64,000 bases of DNA from Bacteroidia bacterium (lineage in GTDB: Bacteria; Bacteroidota; Bacteroidia; Bacteroidales; Prolixibacteraceae): contig JANYKW010000017.1 of the NCBI GenBank assembly GCA_025358025.1, forward strand, positions 1 to 64,000, read 5' to 3'. The translations under genes were made by a program, and so were the position numbers. The notes under the pieces were generated by a model. The model searched no databases and was not told where the DNA came from. It saw nothing but the letters and a program-made list of their open reading frames with translations. Below are positions 25,931 to 35,128 of the stretch, one piece after another. Position 1 is the stretch's first letter, and every line of letters begins with the position of its first letter.

Positions 25931-27367
25931 ATGATGTGGGAAGAGTCCAGGGATAATTTCGAAAGCAAAGAATTTGCCGGTATATTGAAGCGCTACAAAC
26001 AGATGCTGACAGAGCAGCGTACGGAGTTTTTTGATGTAGCCGATTTTGAATTTATTGCAGACCAATACATCGACAAAAGCCAGTTTTCCAATGCTTTGCA
26101 AGCTTGCGAAATAGCACTCAGACAGCACCCAAACTCCATCATCGTCAAGATAAAAAAGGCACAGATATTTCTCTCCCAGCTCAAACTTCAAAAGGCAGTC
26201 CATTTGCTGAATCAGCTGGAAGAACTGGAGCCTGCCAATCCGGATGTGATGATGATGCTTGGTACCTGCCACAACCTACAGGGCGAGCACAATCTGGCAA
26301 CCGAATATTTCAAAAAAGCAGAGCAGAACGCTTTTGAGGAACGTGACGAATTACTTTACAATATAGGTATTTCCTTTATTCAAACCGGAGCCTACGAGGA
26401 GGCACTCATCTACCTCAATAAAGCACTCAGCGAAAATCCGGAGCATGAACCTGTGCTTTATGATATCGCATTCTGCTATGAGAAAGTGGGAAATGATGAC
26501 AGCGCCATTGAATATTACAATAAATACCTGGATATTGATCCATATTCTGAATCAGCATGGTACAACCTGGGGATAATCTACAACCGTCAGGAAAATTATG
26601 CCATGGCAATAGATGCTTACGATTTTGCACTCGCAATTGACACGAACTATTCGGCGGCTATCTTCAACAAGGCCAATGCTTTGTCGGCCATCGAACGTTT
26701 TGAGGATTCCATCTCTGCCTATCACGATTACCTGAGAATTGATCCGGATTCTGTGGATGCTCATCTCTATTTGGCTGATTGTTATTTCCAGCTCGACGAT
26801 TATGAAAATGCCGGACTGTATTACGACAAAACCATTGTGATGGAGCCTGATTGTTCGGATGGATGGTTTGGGGCGGGATTGGTCATGCTGATCAACAACA
26901 ACCCAAAGGAGGCAGTTTTGCTGCTAACAAAATCTCTTAAAATAAATTCCGATTGTGCCGAATGCTGGAATGCTCTTGGCAAGGCGCATGCTGCACTAAA
27001 TGAATTCAAAGAGGCTAAATCCGCCTATTTGAAAACACTTGAACTTGATGACGAAATACCTGAGTACTGGCTATCTTATGCAGACCTGATGTTTAACAAC
27101 AACCTGTTTGGGGATGCTGCGAAAATACTGGAAGAGGCCGAAGCTTCTGAAGCTGCCTGTGCTGCCATCTCATACAGGCAGGCCGGGTTTTATATTTTCC
27201 TGAACAATTTTGAGTCTGCCAAAGTAAAACTGGAAAGTGCATTGACAGAAGATTTTCCTGCTCATATCGATTTTCTCGAGAATTTCCCGACTTTCCTGCT
27301 GATCGACTGGGTTACCGAAATGATAGCCAAATACAGATACCTGGGTGGTTCCTCAACGACGACATAA
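25931..27367 (+). CDS. Tetratricopeptide-repeat protein
   Basis: A 478-residue protein made almost entirely of TPR units (about 11-12 copies of the 34-residue pattern), for example AWYNLGIIYNRQENYAMAID near residue 215 and LLYNIGISFIQTGAYEEAL near 140. It starts without a signal peptide and is strongly acidic, so it is likely a cytoplasmic scaffold for protein interactions. No enzymatic domain is present. It lies between DUF4301 and aroE on the same strand. The partner is unknown. Confidence 0.88.
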   Translation: MMWEESRDNFESKEFAGILKRYKQMLTEQRTEFFDVADFEFIADQYIDKSQFSNALQACEIALRQHPNSIIVKIKKAQIFLSQLKLQKAVHLLNQLEELEPANPDVMMMLGTCHNLQGEHNLATEYFKKAEQNAFEERDELLYNIGISFIQTGAYEEALIYLNKALSENPEHEPVLYDIAFCYEKVGNDDSAIEYYNKYLDIDPYSESAWYNLGIIYNRQENYAMAIDAYDFALAIDTNYSAAIFNKANALSAIERFEDSISAYHDYLRIDPDSVDAHLYLADCYFQLDDYENAGLYYDKTIVMEPDCSDGWFGAGLVMLINNNPKEAVLLLTKSLKINSDCAECWNALGKAHAALNEFKEAKSAYLKTLELDDEIPEYWLSYADLMFNNNLFGDAAKILEEAEASEAACAAISYRQAGFYIFLNNFESAKVKLESALTEDFPAHIDFLENFPTFLLIDWVTEMIAKYRYLGGSSTTT

Positions 27368-27425
27368 CAACGGAGTACCAAATAAAACAATTCCGTCTCC
27401 TTCAGCAGCAAACAGCTTTTAAACC

Positions 27426-28169
27426 ATGCAAAAATACGGTTTGGTCGGTTATCCGCTTTCTCATTCATTTTCGAAAAGATTTTTTACTGAACTTTTCTTA
27501 AACAATGCCATTGAGGCAGAATATCTCAATTTCGAAATCAGCGACCTGACTTTGCTGCCTGCAATTATCCATGAATTTCCGGAATTGGCAGGTTTCAACG
27601 TCACGATACCTCACAAGGGAGCTGTTATTCCATATCTCAATCATTGTGATGAGAAAGCAGCTGAAATCAAGGCCGTCAATACGGTGAAGATCAGTAGAAA
27701 AGATGATAAAATCGAGCTGACCGGTTACAATACCGATCTGACCGGATTTCGTGATTCACTGCTTCCCCTGTTAAAGCCCCACCACAAAAAAGCACTTGTA
27801 TTGGGAACCGGCGGAGCATCAAAAGCGATTGTGGCCGTATTGAAGGAACTCTCCATTTCTACCCAGCTGGTCTCCAGGGAGGAAAAGAGTGTTAATGCCA
27901 TCTCATACAGATATTTAACAAGAGATTTACTGGAAGAGTATACGGTAATTGTCAATACAACCCCGCTGGGTACTTTTCCAAAAACTGATGGATATCCGGA
28001 TATACCCTATTCGTACCTGACTGATAAGCATCTTCTGTTTGACCTGGTTTACAATCCGGCTGTCACACAATTTCTGCAGAAAGGTGCAGAAAAGGGAGCA
28101 ACCATCAAGAACGGCCTCGAAATGCTGGAGTTGCAGGCATTGGCGGCATGGCGAATCTGGACGGAGTGA
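27426..28169 (+). CDS. aroE: Shikimate dehydrogenase
   Basis: A 247-residue NADPH-dependent shikimate dehydrogenase, reducing 3-dehydroshikimate in aromatic amino acid synthesis. The shikimate site reads GYPLSHSFSKRFF near residue 8, with NVTIPHKGAVIPY near 60 carrying the catalytic Lys. GYNTDLTGFRDSL near 100 is conserved, the Rossmann loop is VLGTGGASKAI near 122, and NTTPLGTFP near 178. The C-terminus NGLEMLELQA is conserved. Length is slightly under the usual 270. The TGA stop lies at the start of a GACGGA-rich repeat tract. Confidence 0.94.
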   Translation: MQKYGLVGYPLSHSFSKRFFTELFLNNAIEAEYLNFEISDLTLLPAIIHEFPELAGFNVTIPHKGAVIPYLNHCDEKAAEIKAVNTVKISRKDDKIELTGYNTDLTGFRDSLLPLLKPHHKKALVLGTGGASKAIVAVLKELSISTQLVSREEKSVNAISYRYLTRDLLEEYTVIVNTTPLGTFPKTDGYPDIPYSYLTDKHLLFDLVYNPAVTQFLQKGAEKGATIKNGLEMLELQALAAWRIWTE

Positions 28170-28345
28170 CGGATGGATGGAGAAGACGGAGTGATGGAGG
28201 GACGGAGAGACGGCACAATTATTTTGAAAGCAGATACTTATTTGTGCTTCATCTGTATAATTTGTGTAGTCTGTGGTAAGGAGCTGTGTTATTTGTGTCC
28301 TTGGTGTTACAGGTTTTAATCTGTGAAATCTGTGGTAAGGGTGGG
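28155..28345. repeat. Low-complexity repeat tracts between aroE and truA
   Basis: Two degenerate tracts. From 28160 to about 28214, GACGGA/GATGGA units begin within the last codons of aroE. From about 28225 to 28345, units like AATCTGTGGTAAG and TTTGTGTCC extend into the 3' end of truA, encoding its last residues TLTTDFTD. Confidence 0.7.
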
Positions 28346-29071
28346 ATAACCTATATCGACTAAAAAAAGTCCTTTTGCGGCTACACTGGCACCGGCACAG
28401 TTCCTGTCTCTTTTTTCGATGACAGAGTAAAAATCCGCGATGGTAATTTTTTCCAAACCAACTTCCAATAGTGTTCCCACAATAGCCCTGACCATATTAC
28501 GCAGGAATCGATCTGCGCGAATAGTAAAAACAAGCTGATTCCCAATTTCTTCCCATATAGCTTGGGAAACAATACAATTGTTGGTTTTCACATCACTGCC
28601 CAGCTTGCTGAAACTGGTAAAATCGGAGGTTTCAATAAGTATTTGTGCAGCCTCATTCATCAATGCCACATTTAACCTCCTGCTCTCTTTTTCGGAATAG
28701 GCAAAAGTGAAAGGATCCTTGTTCCTTGACAAGTAATATTTATATTCCCTGTAAATAGCATGGAACCGTGCATGTGCATCATCCCTGACCCTGAATATTT
28801 TCTGAACGGCAATATCAAACGGCAACAAGCAATTGAGTTTGAAGAGCATATTCTCATCAGTCATACCTGGGTGATTACTGTCAAAATGCGCGTAATAACA
28901 AGCTGCATGTACACCAGTATCTGTTCGCCCTGCTCCCACAACTTCAATGGGTTCATGCGCAATCACAGCCAGCGCTTTTTCAACCTCAGCCTGAACAGAG
29001 CGGGCATTTTTCTGTATCTGCCAGCCATGGTAGCGGGTTCCATCATACGAAAGCTGAATAAAATACCTCAT
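28316..29071 (-). CDS. truA: tRNA pseudouridine(38-40) synthase TruA
   Basis: A 251-residue pseudouridine synthase that modifies U38-U40 in the anticodon arm of tRNAs. The start MRYFIQLSYDGTRYHGWQ is the standard TruA N-terminus, so I set the ATG at 29071 rather than at the longer frame. The catalytic Asp is in GAGRTDTGVHA near residue 50. ARFHAIYREYKYYL near 106 and FLRNMVRAIVG near 200 are conserved. The final eight residues come from repeat DNA and are unlike normal TruA ends, so the original stop may have been lost. It is convergent with aroE. Confidence 0.94.
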   Translation of the reverse strand: MRYFIQLSYDGTRYHGWQIQKNARSVQAEVEKALAVIAHEPIEVVGAGRTDTGVHAACYYAHFDSNHPGMTDENMLFKLNCLLPFDIAVQKIFRVRDDAHARFHAIYREYKYYLSRNKDPFTFAYSEKESRRLNVALMNEAAQILIETSDFTSFSKLGSDVKTNNCIVSQAIWEEIGNQLVFTIRADRFLRNMVRAIVGTLLEVGLEKITIADFYSVIEKRDRNCAGASVAAKGLFLVDIGYPTLTTDFTD

Positions 29072-29077
29072 ATAACC

Positions 29078-29175
29078 CCAAATTGCACAAATAAATACAA
29101 ATATAACCCCTCCATCCAACAAATGGACATAAATAAAGCATCTCATACCACAAATTGCACAAATGGACACAAATG
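29078..29175. repeat. CACAAATGGACA-type repeats upstream of truA
   Basis: Several degenerate copies of CACAAATNNNNACAAAT between truA and moxR (for example near 29088 and 29157-29172). They are related in reverse complement to the TTTGTGTCC units beyond the 3' end of truA, so truA is flanked on both sides by one low-complexity family. Confidence 0.55.
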
Positions 29176-29344
29176 GTTTCGTGCAATTTATGTAATCAGG
29201 AGTTGGGTCGGGGTAAAATTTGTGTTAATTTGCACAATCAAACCTGGTTAACATTTTTTAATAATTTCTTGAATTCATTAATGGTTCAAAAGACTATTTT
29301 CGTAACCGTTTTAACAATAAAAATATACATTCATCCTTAAGATT

Positions 29345-30340
29345 ATGGAGCAAAAAGTAGATATTCGGGAGTTGAACGAACGAATTCAACGTGAAAGTTC
29401 GTTTGTAGATCTCATCTCCATGGAGATGAACAAGGTCATTGTAGGACAGAAACATTTGGTTGAGAGTTTACTGATCGGGTTGTTGTCGGATGGACACATC
29501 TTGCTGGAGGGGGTTCCTGGACTGGCAAAAACACTTGCCATCAACACCCTGGCACAAACTATTGATGCGAAATTTGCGCGAATTCAATTTACCCCCGACC
29601 TTCTCCCGGCAGACTTGCTAGGCACGATGATATATAGCCAGAAGAAAGAGGAGTTCATGGTTAGAAAAGGTCCCATCTTCACCAATTTTGTATTGGCAGA
29701 TGAGATCAACCGTGCACCGGCAAAAGTCCAGTCAGCCCTTCTTGAAGCAATGCAGGAGCGTCAGATCACCATCAGCGACCATACCTACAAATTGGATCGG
29801 CTTTTCCTGGTTATGGCCACGCAGAACCCCATCGAACAGGAGGGGACATACCGCTTGCCCGAAGCACAAGTCGACCGTTTTATGTTGAAGGTAGTATTGA
29901 ATTATCCAAAAAAAGAGGAGGAGAAGCTGATCATTCAGCTCAATCTTCTGAAACAGTTTCCTAGAGCCAGCGCTGTTGTATCTCCAGCCGACATTGTTCG
30001 TGCAAGGGAGGTTGTTAAAGAGGTTTACATGGATGAAAAGATTCAGAAATACATCATAGACATTGTTTTTGCTACCCGTGAACCTGCTGAACATGGACTG
30101 GCAAAATTCAAAGAGATGATTACCTATGGGGCATCTCCCCGTGCCTCTATTAGTTTGGCACAGGCTTCAAAAGCATACGCATTCATCAAAAGGCGCGGAT
30201 ATGTTATTCCCGAAGACATCCGGGCTGTTTGCCACGACGTTTTACGTCACCGTATCGGCTTAAGTTACGAAGCTGAAGCCAATAACCTGACCGCAGAAGA
30301 GATTATCAGTGAAATCCTCAATACAGTTGAAGTACCCTAA
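29345..30340 (+). CDS. MoxR-family AAA+ ATPase
   Basis: A 331-residue AAA+ ATPase of the MoxR family, a chaperone-like partner of von Willebrand factor A (VWA) proteins. The Walker A variant GVPGLAKT lies near residue 58, Walker B VLADEINRAP near 117, sensor-1 ATQNPIEQEGTYRLPEAQ near 158, and the C-terminal lid carries GASPRASISLAQAS near 260. It is the first gene of an eight-gene run with DUF58, batA-batE and an extra membrane protein, the standard bat/aerotolerance layout of Bacteroidota. It probably remodels the VWA proteins encoded downstream, at the inner membrane. Confidence 0.93.
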   Translation: MEQKVDIRELNERIQRESSFVDLISMEMNKVIVGQKHLVESLLIGLLSDGHILLEGVPGLAKTLAINTLAQTIDAKFARIQFTPDLLPADLLGTMIYSQKKEEFMVRKGPIFTNFVLADEINRAPAKVQSALLEAMQERQITISDHTYKLDRLFLVMATQNPIEQEGTYRLPEAQVDRFMLKVVLNYPKKEEEKLIIQLNLLKQFPRASAVVSPADIVRAREVVKEVYMDEKIQKYIIDIVFATREPAEHGLAKFKEMITYGASPRASISLAQASKAYAFIKRRGYVIPEDIRAVCHDVLRHRIGLSYEAEANNLTAEEIISEILNTVEVP

Positions 30341-30379
30341 GTACTTCTCATTAGTATCGCATATGTTAAAATAGCACAA

Positions 30380-31261
30380 GTGGAAGCAACTGAACTATTA
30401 AAAAGAGTCAGAAAAATTGAGATAAAAACCAGAGGGCTTTCCCGGAACATCTTCGCGGGTGAATACCACAGTGCCTTCAAGGGTCGAGGTATGGCTTTCA
30501 GTGAAGTTCGGGAGTACCAGTTTGGCGATGATATCCGGAATATTGATTGGAACGTTACAGCTCGTTACAGCCACCCATTCGTCAAAATTTTTGAAGAGGA
30601 ACGGGAGTTGACTGTAATGTTGCTGATCGACGTAAGCGGATCAAACGATTTTGGAACTGTTGGAAGGCTCAAGCAGGAACTGATTACTGAGATAGCTGCT
30701 ATTCTCTCTTTTTCGGCGATTTCCAATAATGACAAAATTGGAGTGATCTTTTTCTCCGACCGGATCGAAAAATTCATCCCTCCAAAAAAGGGACGCACCC
30801 ATACATTGAGGATTATACGCGAATTGATCGAGTTTAAGGGAGAATCCAAAAAAACAAATCTTCCCCTGGCATTGCAATACCTGACCAACGCCATGAAAAG
30901 ACATGTAACAGCTTTCCTTATCTCTGACTTCATGGATCAAAAAACCGGCCTTGAGCAGGCTATATCTATTGCAAACAACAAACATGACCTTGTAGCACTG
31001 CATATCTTCGATGAACGCGAGGCTGAAATGCCTTCAATCGGAATGATTAAACTTAAAGATGCCGAAACTGGTGAATATATGTGGGTCGACACCTCAAGCA
31101 GTTCCGTTCGGAAAACTTATCTATACCATTGGCTGAACGCTAAAAAAGAAATGGAAACCCTATTGAAGAAAACCGGAATTGACTACGTAAGCATCAGTAC
31201 CCGTGAGGATTATGTAAAATCATTGGTCTCACTTTTCAAAAAAAGAGAACACAAACTTTGA
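30380..31261 (+). CDS. DUF58 domain protein of the bat operon
   Basis: A 293-residue protein with the DUF58 signature EYHSAFKGRGMAFSEVREYQFGDD (first part near residue 28) followed by NIDWNVTARY. A degenerate VWA-like domain follows, with LLIDVSGSNDF near residue 82 retaining the DxSxS metal-site pattern. The only sensible start is the GTG at 30380, 39 bases after moxR. There is no membrane segment, so it probably stays cytoplasmic at the membrane face with MoxR. Its last codon overlaps the region where the next frame opens, so translation is coupled to the downstream gene. Confidence 0.9.
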   Translation: MEATELLKRVRKIEIKTRGLSRNIFAGEYHSAFKGRGMAFSEVREYQFGDDIRNIDWNVTARYSHPFVKIFEEERELTVMLLIDVSGSNDFGTVGRLKQELITEIAAILSFSAISNNDKIGVIFFSDRIEKFIPPKKGRTHTLRIIRELIEFKGESKKTNLPLALQYLTNAMKRHVTAFLISDFMDQKTGLEQAISIANNKHDLVALHIFDEREAEMPSIGMIKLKDAETGEYMWVDTSSSSVRKTYLYHWLNAKKEMETLLKKTGIDYVSISTREDYVKSLVSLFKKREHKL

Positions 31262-31269
31262 TCTGGATT

Positions 31270-32292
31270 ATGTTAAAACTGAAATATCTTCTTCTCATGC
31301 TGATTCCCTTGTGTGTACTTAATCCTGTCCTTGCTCAGCAAGTTAAGGTGAGTGCATCGCTGGAAAGGGATTCCATCTGGTTGGGGGATCAGATCAGGAT
31401 GATTCTTGTAGCAGAATATCCTGAGGGAGTAAAACTTACTTTCCCGGAACCGAAGGATAGTCTGGGATATGGCGTTGAAGTGCTGTCCAGGTCCGCCAGA
31501 GACTCCTCCAGGATTGGCGGCGGACTGATACAGATGCGTCAAAGCTATGTAATTACAGCTTTCGACAGTGGTCCTCATCCTATTAAACCATTTTTATTTG
31601 CAGGCCAGGCCAACAACAGGGCTGACACCGTGCGAAGCAATGCGCTCTCCTTGTTTGTAAAGGTTCCGGATGTGGATCTTAAAAAAGGCTTTGCCGATAT
31701 CAAAAAACCTTACAAAGCACCTGTTACTTTCAAAGAAGTTGCTCCCTGGATACTGGGAATTATCCTAATTGCATCCATTGTCTTTTTAATTTTGTATGCC
31801 ATCAACCGGAGGAGGAAAAACATCCCACTGTTCACCATGCCTGCAAAACCCAAATTGCCTCCACATGTTGTTGCACTGAGTGAACTGGATAAGCTCAAAG
31901 AAGAACAGCTCTGGCAGCAAGATAAAGTAAAGGATTATTATACCCGTCTCACAGACATCATCAGGACATACCTGGAAGAACGCTACGAAGTTCCTGCCAT
32001 GGAACAGACCACGCAGGAAATTCTGTCCCAGTTTAAGGGAGAAACCACCCAAATAAAGGGCAAACTCTATTCCGGTCTTCAGAAAACCCTGGATATCGCC
32101 GATCTTGTCAAATTCGCGAAAAGTACTCCATTGCCGGACGAAAACCATTTTGTGATGGTACATGCTTATTCATTGGTCGAGGAGACCAAGCCAGAAACAT
32201 TGGAAACTGTCAAAAAACAGACTCTTCCAAATACAGAAACATCTGTTGAAAAAATTATTTCAGGTCCAAACGAAATTGAAAAGCAGTCATGA
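31270..32292 (+). CDS. BatD-like membrane protein between DUF58 and BatA
   Basis: A 340-residue envelope protein: signal peptide (MLKLKYLLLMLIPLCVL, cleavage near VLAQ), a periplasmic beta-domain of about 130 residues, one membrane helix (APWILGIILIASIVFLILYA) near residue 165, and a cytoplasmic helical tail of about 150 residues with YTRLTDIIRTYLEERYEVPA. The layout resembles a short BatD or DUF4381 protein. It is a conserved position in Bacteroidota bat operons but lacks a fixed name. The ATG at 31270 gives the best signal peptide; TTG at 31258 is also in frame. Its stop overlaps the batA start as ATGA. Confidence 0.82.
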   Translation: MLKLKYLLLMLIPLCVLNPVLAQQVKVSASLERDSIWLGDQIRMILVAEYPEGVKLTFPEPKDSLGYGVEVLSRSARDSSRIGGGLIQMRQSYVITAFDSGPHPIKPFLFAGQANNRADTVRSNALSLFVKVPDVDLKKGFADIKKPYKAPVTFKEVAPWILGIILIASIVFLILYAINRRRKNIPLFTMPAKPKLPPHVVALSELDKLKEEQLWQQDKVKDYYTRLTDIIRTYLEERYEVPAMEQTTQEILSQFKGETTQIKGKLYSGLQKTLDIADLVKFAKSTPLPDENHFVMVHAYSLVEETKPETLETVKKQTLPNTETSVEKIISGPNEIEKQS

Positions 32293-33281
32293 GCAACATT
32301 ACATTTGCACGTCCTGAATATTTTTACCTGCTCCTTGTCCTGCTACCTTTGATTGGCTGGTACATATGGAAGCAGAATAAATCCAGCGCAAGTTTGCAAA
32401 TCTCATCCATAACGCCTTTCAAAGACGCTCCAAAAACATGGAAACACTACCTGCGTCATGCCATTTTTGTAATGCAACTGGTTATTTTATCCCTGCTGAT
32501 TGCTGCTATGGCCAAACCACAGTCATCGAGTAGCTGGCGTAACCAGACCATCCAAGGTATCGACATTGTCATCGCTCTCGATATTTCAGGTTCCATGCTT
32601 GCCCGGGATTTTCAACCAGACCGGCTGGAGGCAGCTAAAAATGTGGCCAGCGAATTTATTGCAGGAAGAGAATTTGACAGGATGGGCCTGGTAATCTTTT
32701 CTGCCGAAAGTTTTACCCAATGCCCTTTGACAACCGACCGGGCTGTTTTGCTAAATCTCTTTCGAAACATCGAAAGTGGCATGATAGAGGATGGCACAGC
32801 TATTGGTCTCGGTTTGGCCAATGCCGTGTCCAGATTAAAAGACAGTGAAGCCAAAAGTAAAGTGATCATTCTTCTGACAGACGGTGAAAACAACCGAGGC
32901 GAGATCGCACCGATCACTGCTGCCGAAATAGCAAAAACTTTTGGAATAAGGGTCTATACCATCGGAATAGGCTCCATCGGAACGGCTCCTTTCCCTGTAC
33001 AGACCCCGTTTGGAATCCAGATGAGAGATATTGAAGTAAAAATTGATGAAAAAACCCTTCAGACAATTGCCAATCTGACAGACGGAAAATATTTCAGGGC
33101 TACCAATAATTTGAAACTTGCCGAAATCTACAAAGAGATTGACATGCTGGAAAAATCAAAAATAGACAGCAAGGAGTTGAGTTCAAAAACCGAAGAGTAC
33201 AAGAAGTATACCTTACCGGCTCTTCTTTTGGCGCTGTTTATACTTTTTCTTCAATTAACCTATTTTAGAAAATTGCCATAA
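32289..33281 (+). CDS. batA: BatA, VWA-domain aerotolerance protein
   Basis: A 330-residue inner-membrane protein: two N-terminal helices (YLLLVLLPLIGWYIW and VMQLVILSLLIAAMA), a VWA domain with the metal-ion site ALDISGSMLARDF near residue 96, and a C-terminal membrane helix. ILLTDGENNRG near residue 195 is the conserved second site of the VWA fold. The Bat proteins were described in Bacteroides fragilis as contributing to aerotolerance; the mechanism is unsettled. It overlaps the preceding gene by four bases and is followed 20 bp on by batB, so translation is tightly coupled. Confidence 0.93.
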   Translation: MSNITFARPEYFYLLLVLLPLIGWYIWKQNKSSASLQISSITPFKDAPKTWKHYLRHAIFVMQLVILSLLIAAMAKPQSSSSWRNQTIQGIDIVIALDISGSMLARDFQPDRLEAAKNVASEFIAGREFDRMGLVIFSAESFTQCPLTTDRAVLLNLFRNIESGMIEDGTAIGLGLANAVSRLKDSEAKSKVIILLTDGENNRGEIAPITAAEIAKTFGIRVYTIGIGSIGTAPFPVQTPFGIQMRDIEVKIDEKTLQTIANLTDGKYFRATNNLKLAEIYKEIDMLEKSKIDSKELSSKTEEYKKYTLPALLLALFILFLQLTYFRKLP

Positions 33282-33301
33282 CGCACTGAAAATTAATTTA
33301 T

Positions 33302-34348
33302 ATGGATTCCTTCAGATTCGCTCATCCCGAATATTTCTTTATCCTTATGGTTCTCCCTGTGTTGGTGTTCCTTTTTCTCTTAAACAGGTTCCTTCGTATC
33401 AAAAGATTAAAAAGTTTTGGAGAACGGGAATTACTGGAACAATTGATGCCGAGTATATCTGCCGGCAGACCTGTAATTAAATTTATTGTCTGGCTTCTTG
33501 CCATTACCTGCCTGATCACTGCACTGGCGCAGCCACAGTTTGGATCAAAACTGACCCTCACCAAGCGGAAAGGAGTAGAGCTGATTATCGCGCTGGACGT
33601 ATCAAACAGCATGAAAGCACAGGATATCAAGCCAAACAGGCTGGAAAGGGCGAAACGCGCAATTGCCAAATTGACAGACAGGCTTAAAAACGATAAAATC
33701 GGATTGGTGGTTTTCGCCGGCCAGGCCTACGTTCAGCTTCCAATTACCTCCGATTATACCTCCGCAAAATTATTTCTGGAATCGATAACCACGGATGTTG
33801 TGCCAGTTCAGGGTACAGCCATCGGTGCTTCCATCGAGATGGGCATGAAATCATTCTCTCCAAACTTCCAGGGAAGTAAAGCAATTATTGTTATCACCGA
33901 CGGCGAAAATCACGAAGATGATGCTGTGGGTATGGCAACAAAGGCGAAGGAAAAGGGAATCATCGTTCACACCATCGGTATGGGTCTGCCACAGGGTGCG
34001 CCCATTCCCATAACGGAAGGAAGCAGCGACTTTCTGAAAGACAAATCCGGTAGTATCGTTGTAACCAAACTGGATGAGTCAATGCTTTCGAGGATTGCCG
34101 AAGCCGGAGGAGGTTCCTATATCCGCGCCAATAATGCGGAGGTAGGCCTCAACAATCTTTTCAATGAAATCGAAAAGATGCAAAAAACTGAGATGGAATC
34201 CAGGGAGTATTCTGAATACAACGACCAGTTTCCACTCTTCCTCGCTTTGGCATTCTTTTTGATCCTTTTAGATTTCATTATCCTGGACCGGAAAAACAAG
34301 TTTTTGAGAAACTTCAGGTTATTTGGAACCAAAAAACTATCGACATGA
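33302..34348 (+). CDS. batB: BatB, VWA-domain aerotolerance protein
   Basis: A 348-residue paralogue of BatA. Two N-terminal membrane helices precede a VWA domain with the metal site ALDVSNSMKAQD near residue 98. VITDGENHEDDA near 198 is conserved. A C-terminal helix (FLALAFFLILLDFII) anchors the protein, followed by a short basic tail. It probably interacts with BatA and with the TPR proteins BatC and BatE at the periplasmic face. The stop overlaps the batC start (ATGA at 34345), a sign of coupled translation. Confidence 0.93.
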   Translation: MDSFRFAHPEYFFILMVLPVLVFLFLLNRFLRIKRLKSFGERELLEQLMPSISAGRPVIKFIVWLLAITCLITALAQPQFGSKLTLTKRKGVELIIALDVSNSMKAQDIKPNRLERAKRAIAKLTDRLKNDKIGLVVFAGQAYVQLPITSDYTSAKLFLESITTDVVPVQGTAIGASIEMGMKSFSPNFQGSKAIIVITDGENHEDDAVGMATKAKEKGIIVHTIGMGLPQGAPIPITEGSSDFLKDKSGSIVVTKLDESMLSRIAEAGGGSYIRANNAEVGLNNLFNEIEKMQKTEMESREYSEYNDQFPLFLALAFFLILLDFIILDRKNKFLRNFRLFGTKKLST

Positions 34349-35100
34349 AGAGATATATTTTAATAATCGTTGTAATCCTCCTCTTCCCTGCTTTGCTTGC
34401 CAATGCCCAGAAGGAACGCAAATACATCAGAGAGGGTAATGAATGGTTTGAAACCGGACTAAAAGATACGGCCAAACTCGACACAGTCAGTTTTGGTAAG
34501 GCCGAAGTGGCTTACCGAAGGGCACTTGAGTTAAAACCAGACAACCGTCAGTGGCAATTCAATCTGGCTGACGCACTCTACAAGCAAAAGAAGGCAGAAG
34601 AATCAGCGAAAGAGTTTGAAAATATTGCTGAAAAAGTGCCACTACCGGTCGACAAATCCAAGGCTTTTTACAATATGGGGAACTCCTACCTTGTTCAGAA
34701 AAAATTGGATGAGAGTATTGTGAACTATAAAAAATCTCTACGCATTACCCCCGACGATCCGGAAACCAAATACAACCTCGCCTATGCCATGAAGATGAAG
34801 AAGGAAGAAGAGAAGAGAAAACAGGATAAGGATAAAGACAAGGATAAAGACAAGAACAAGGATCAGGATAAGAACAAGGACCAGAACAAGGATCAGGATA
34901 AACAAAAACAAAATCAGGACCAAAACAAGGATCAACAAAAAAATCAGCAACAACAGAAGGAACAACCCAACAAAATTTCTAAACAAAATGCAGAACAGAT
35001 GCTTCAGGCCTTAGAAAATGACGAAAAGCAGACACAGGAAAAAGTAAAGAAGGCCCAGGCATTGAAGGCAGAAAAAAGAAATGTTGAAAAAAATTGGTGA
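34345..35100 (+). CDS. batC: BatC, TPR protein with Lys/Asp/Gln/Asn-rich repeat
   Basis: A 251-residue periplasmic protein: signal peptide (ending LLANAQ), two to three TPR units at residues about 50-150, then an unusual low-complexity stretch at about 152-210 built from KDKDK, NKDQDK and QNQDQ steps, and a charged helical tail. BatC TPR proteins are thought to scaffold BatA/BatB. The repeat, encoded at about 34811-34975, probably forms a flexible charged linker and could vary in length by slippage. It overlaps batB by four bases. Confidence 0.88.
   Translation: MKRYILIIVVILLFPALLANAQKERKYIREGNEWFETGLKDTAKLDTVSFGKAEVAYRRALELKPDNRQWQFNLADALYKQKKAEESAKEFENIAEKVPLPVDKSKAFYNMGNSYLVQKKLDESIVNYKKSLRITPDDPETKYNLAYAMKMKKEEEKRKQDKDKDKDKDKNKDQDKNKDQNKDQDKQKQNQDQNKDQQKNQQQQKEQPNKISKQNAEQMLQALENDEKQTQEKVKKAQALKAEKRNVEKNW
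34811..34975 (+). repeat. In-frame hexamer-based low-complexity repeat in batC
   Basis: Purine-rich array of AAGGAT/AAGGAC/CAGGAT/AACAAG codon pairs encoding the Lys-Asp/Asn/Gln-rich linker. The unit length is a multiple of three throughout, so copy-number changes would keep the frame. Confidence 0.85.
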
Positions 35101-35128
35101 AAGAAAGATAAAATTTAGATTTACAGAC

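Noticed and set aside
34738-34986. 82-codon minus-strand hydrophobic frame opposite batC
   Set aside because: It is the complement of the Lys/Asp repeat and reads as an Ile/Leu/Val repeat by chance.
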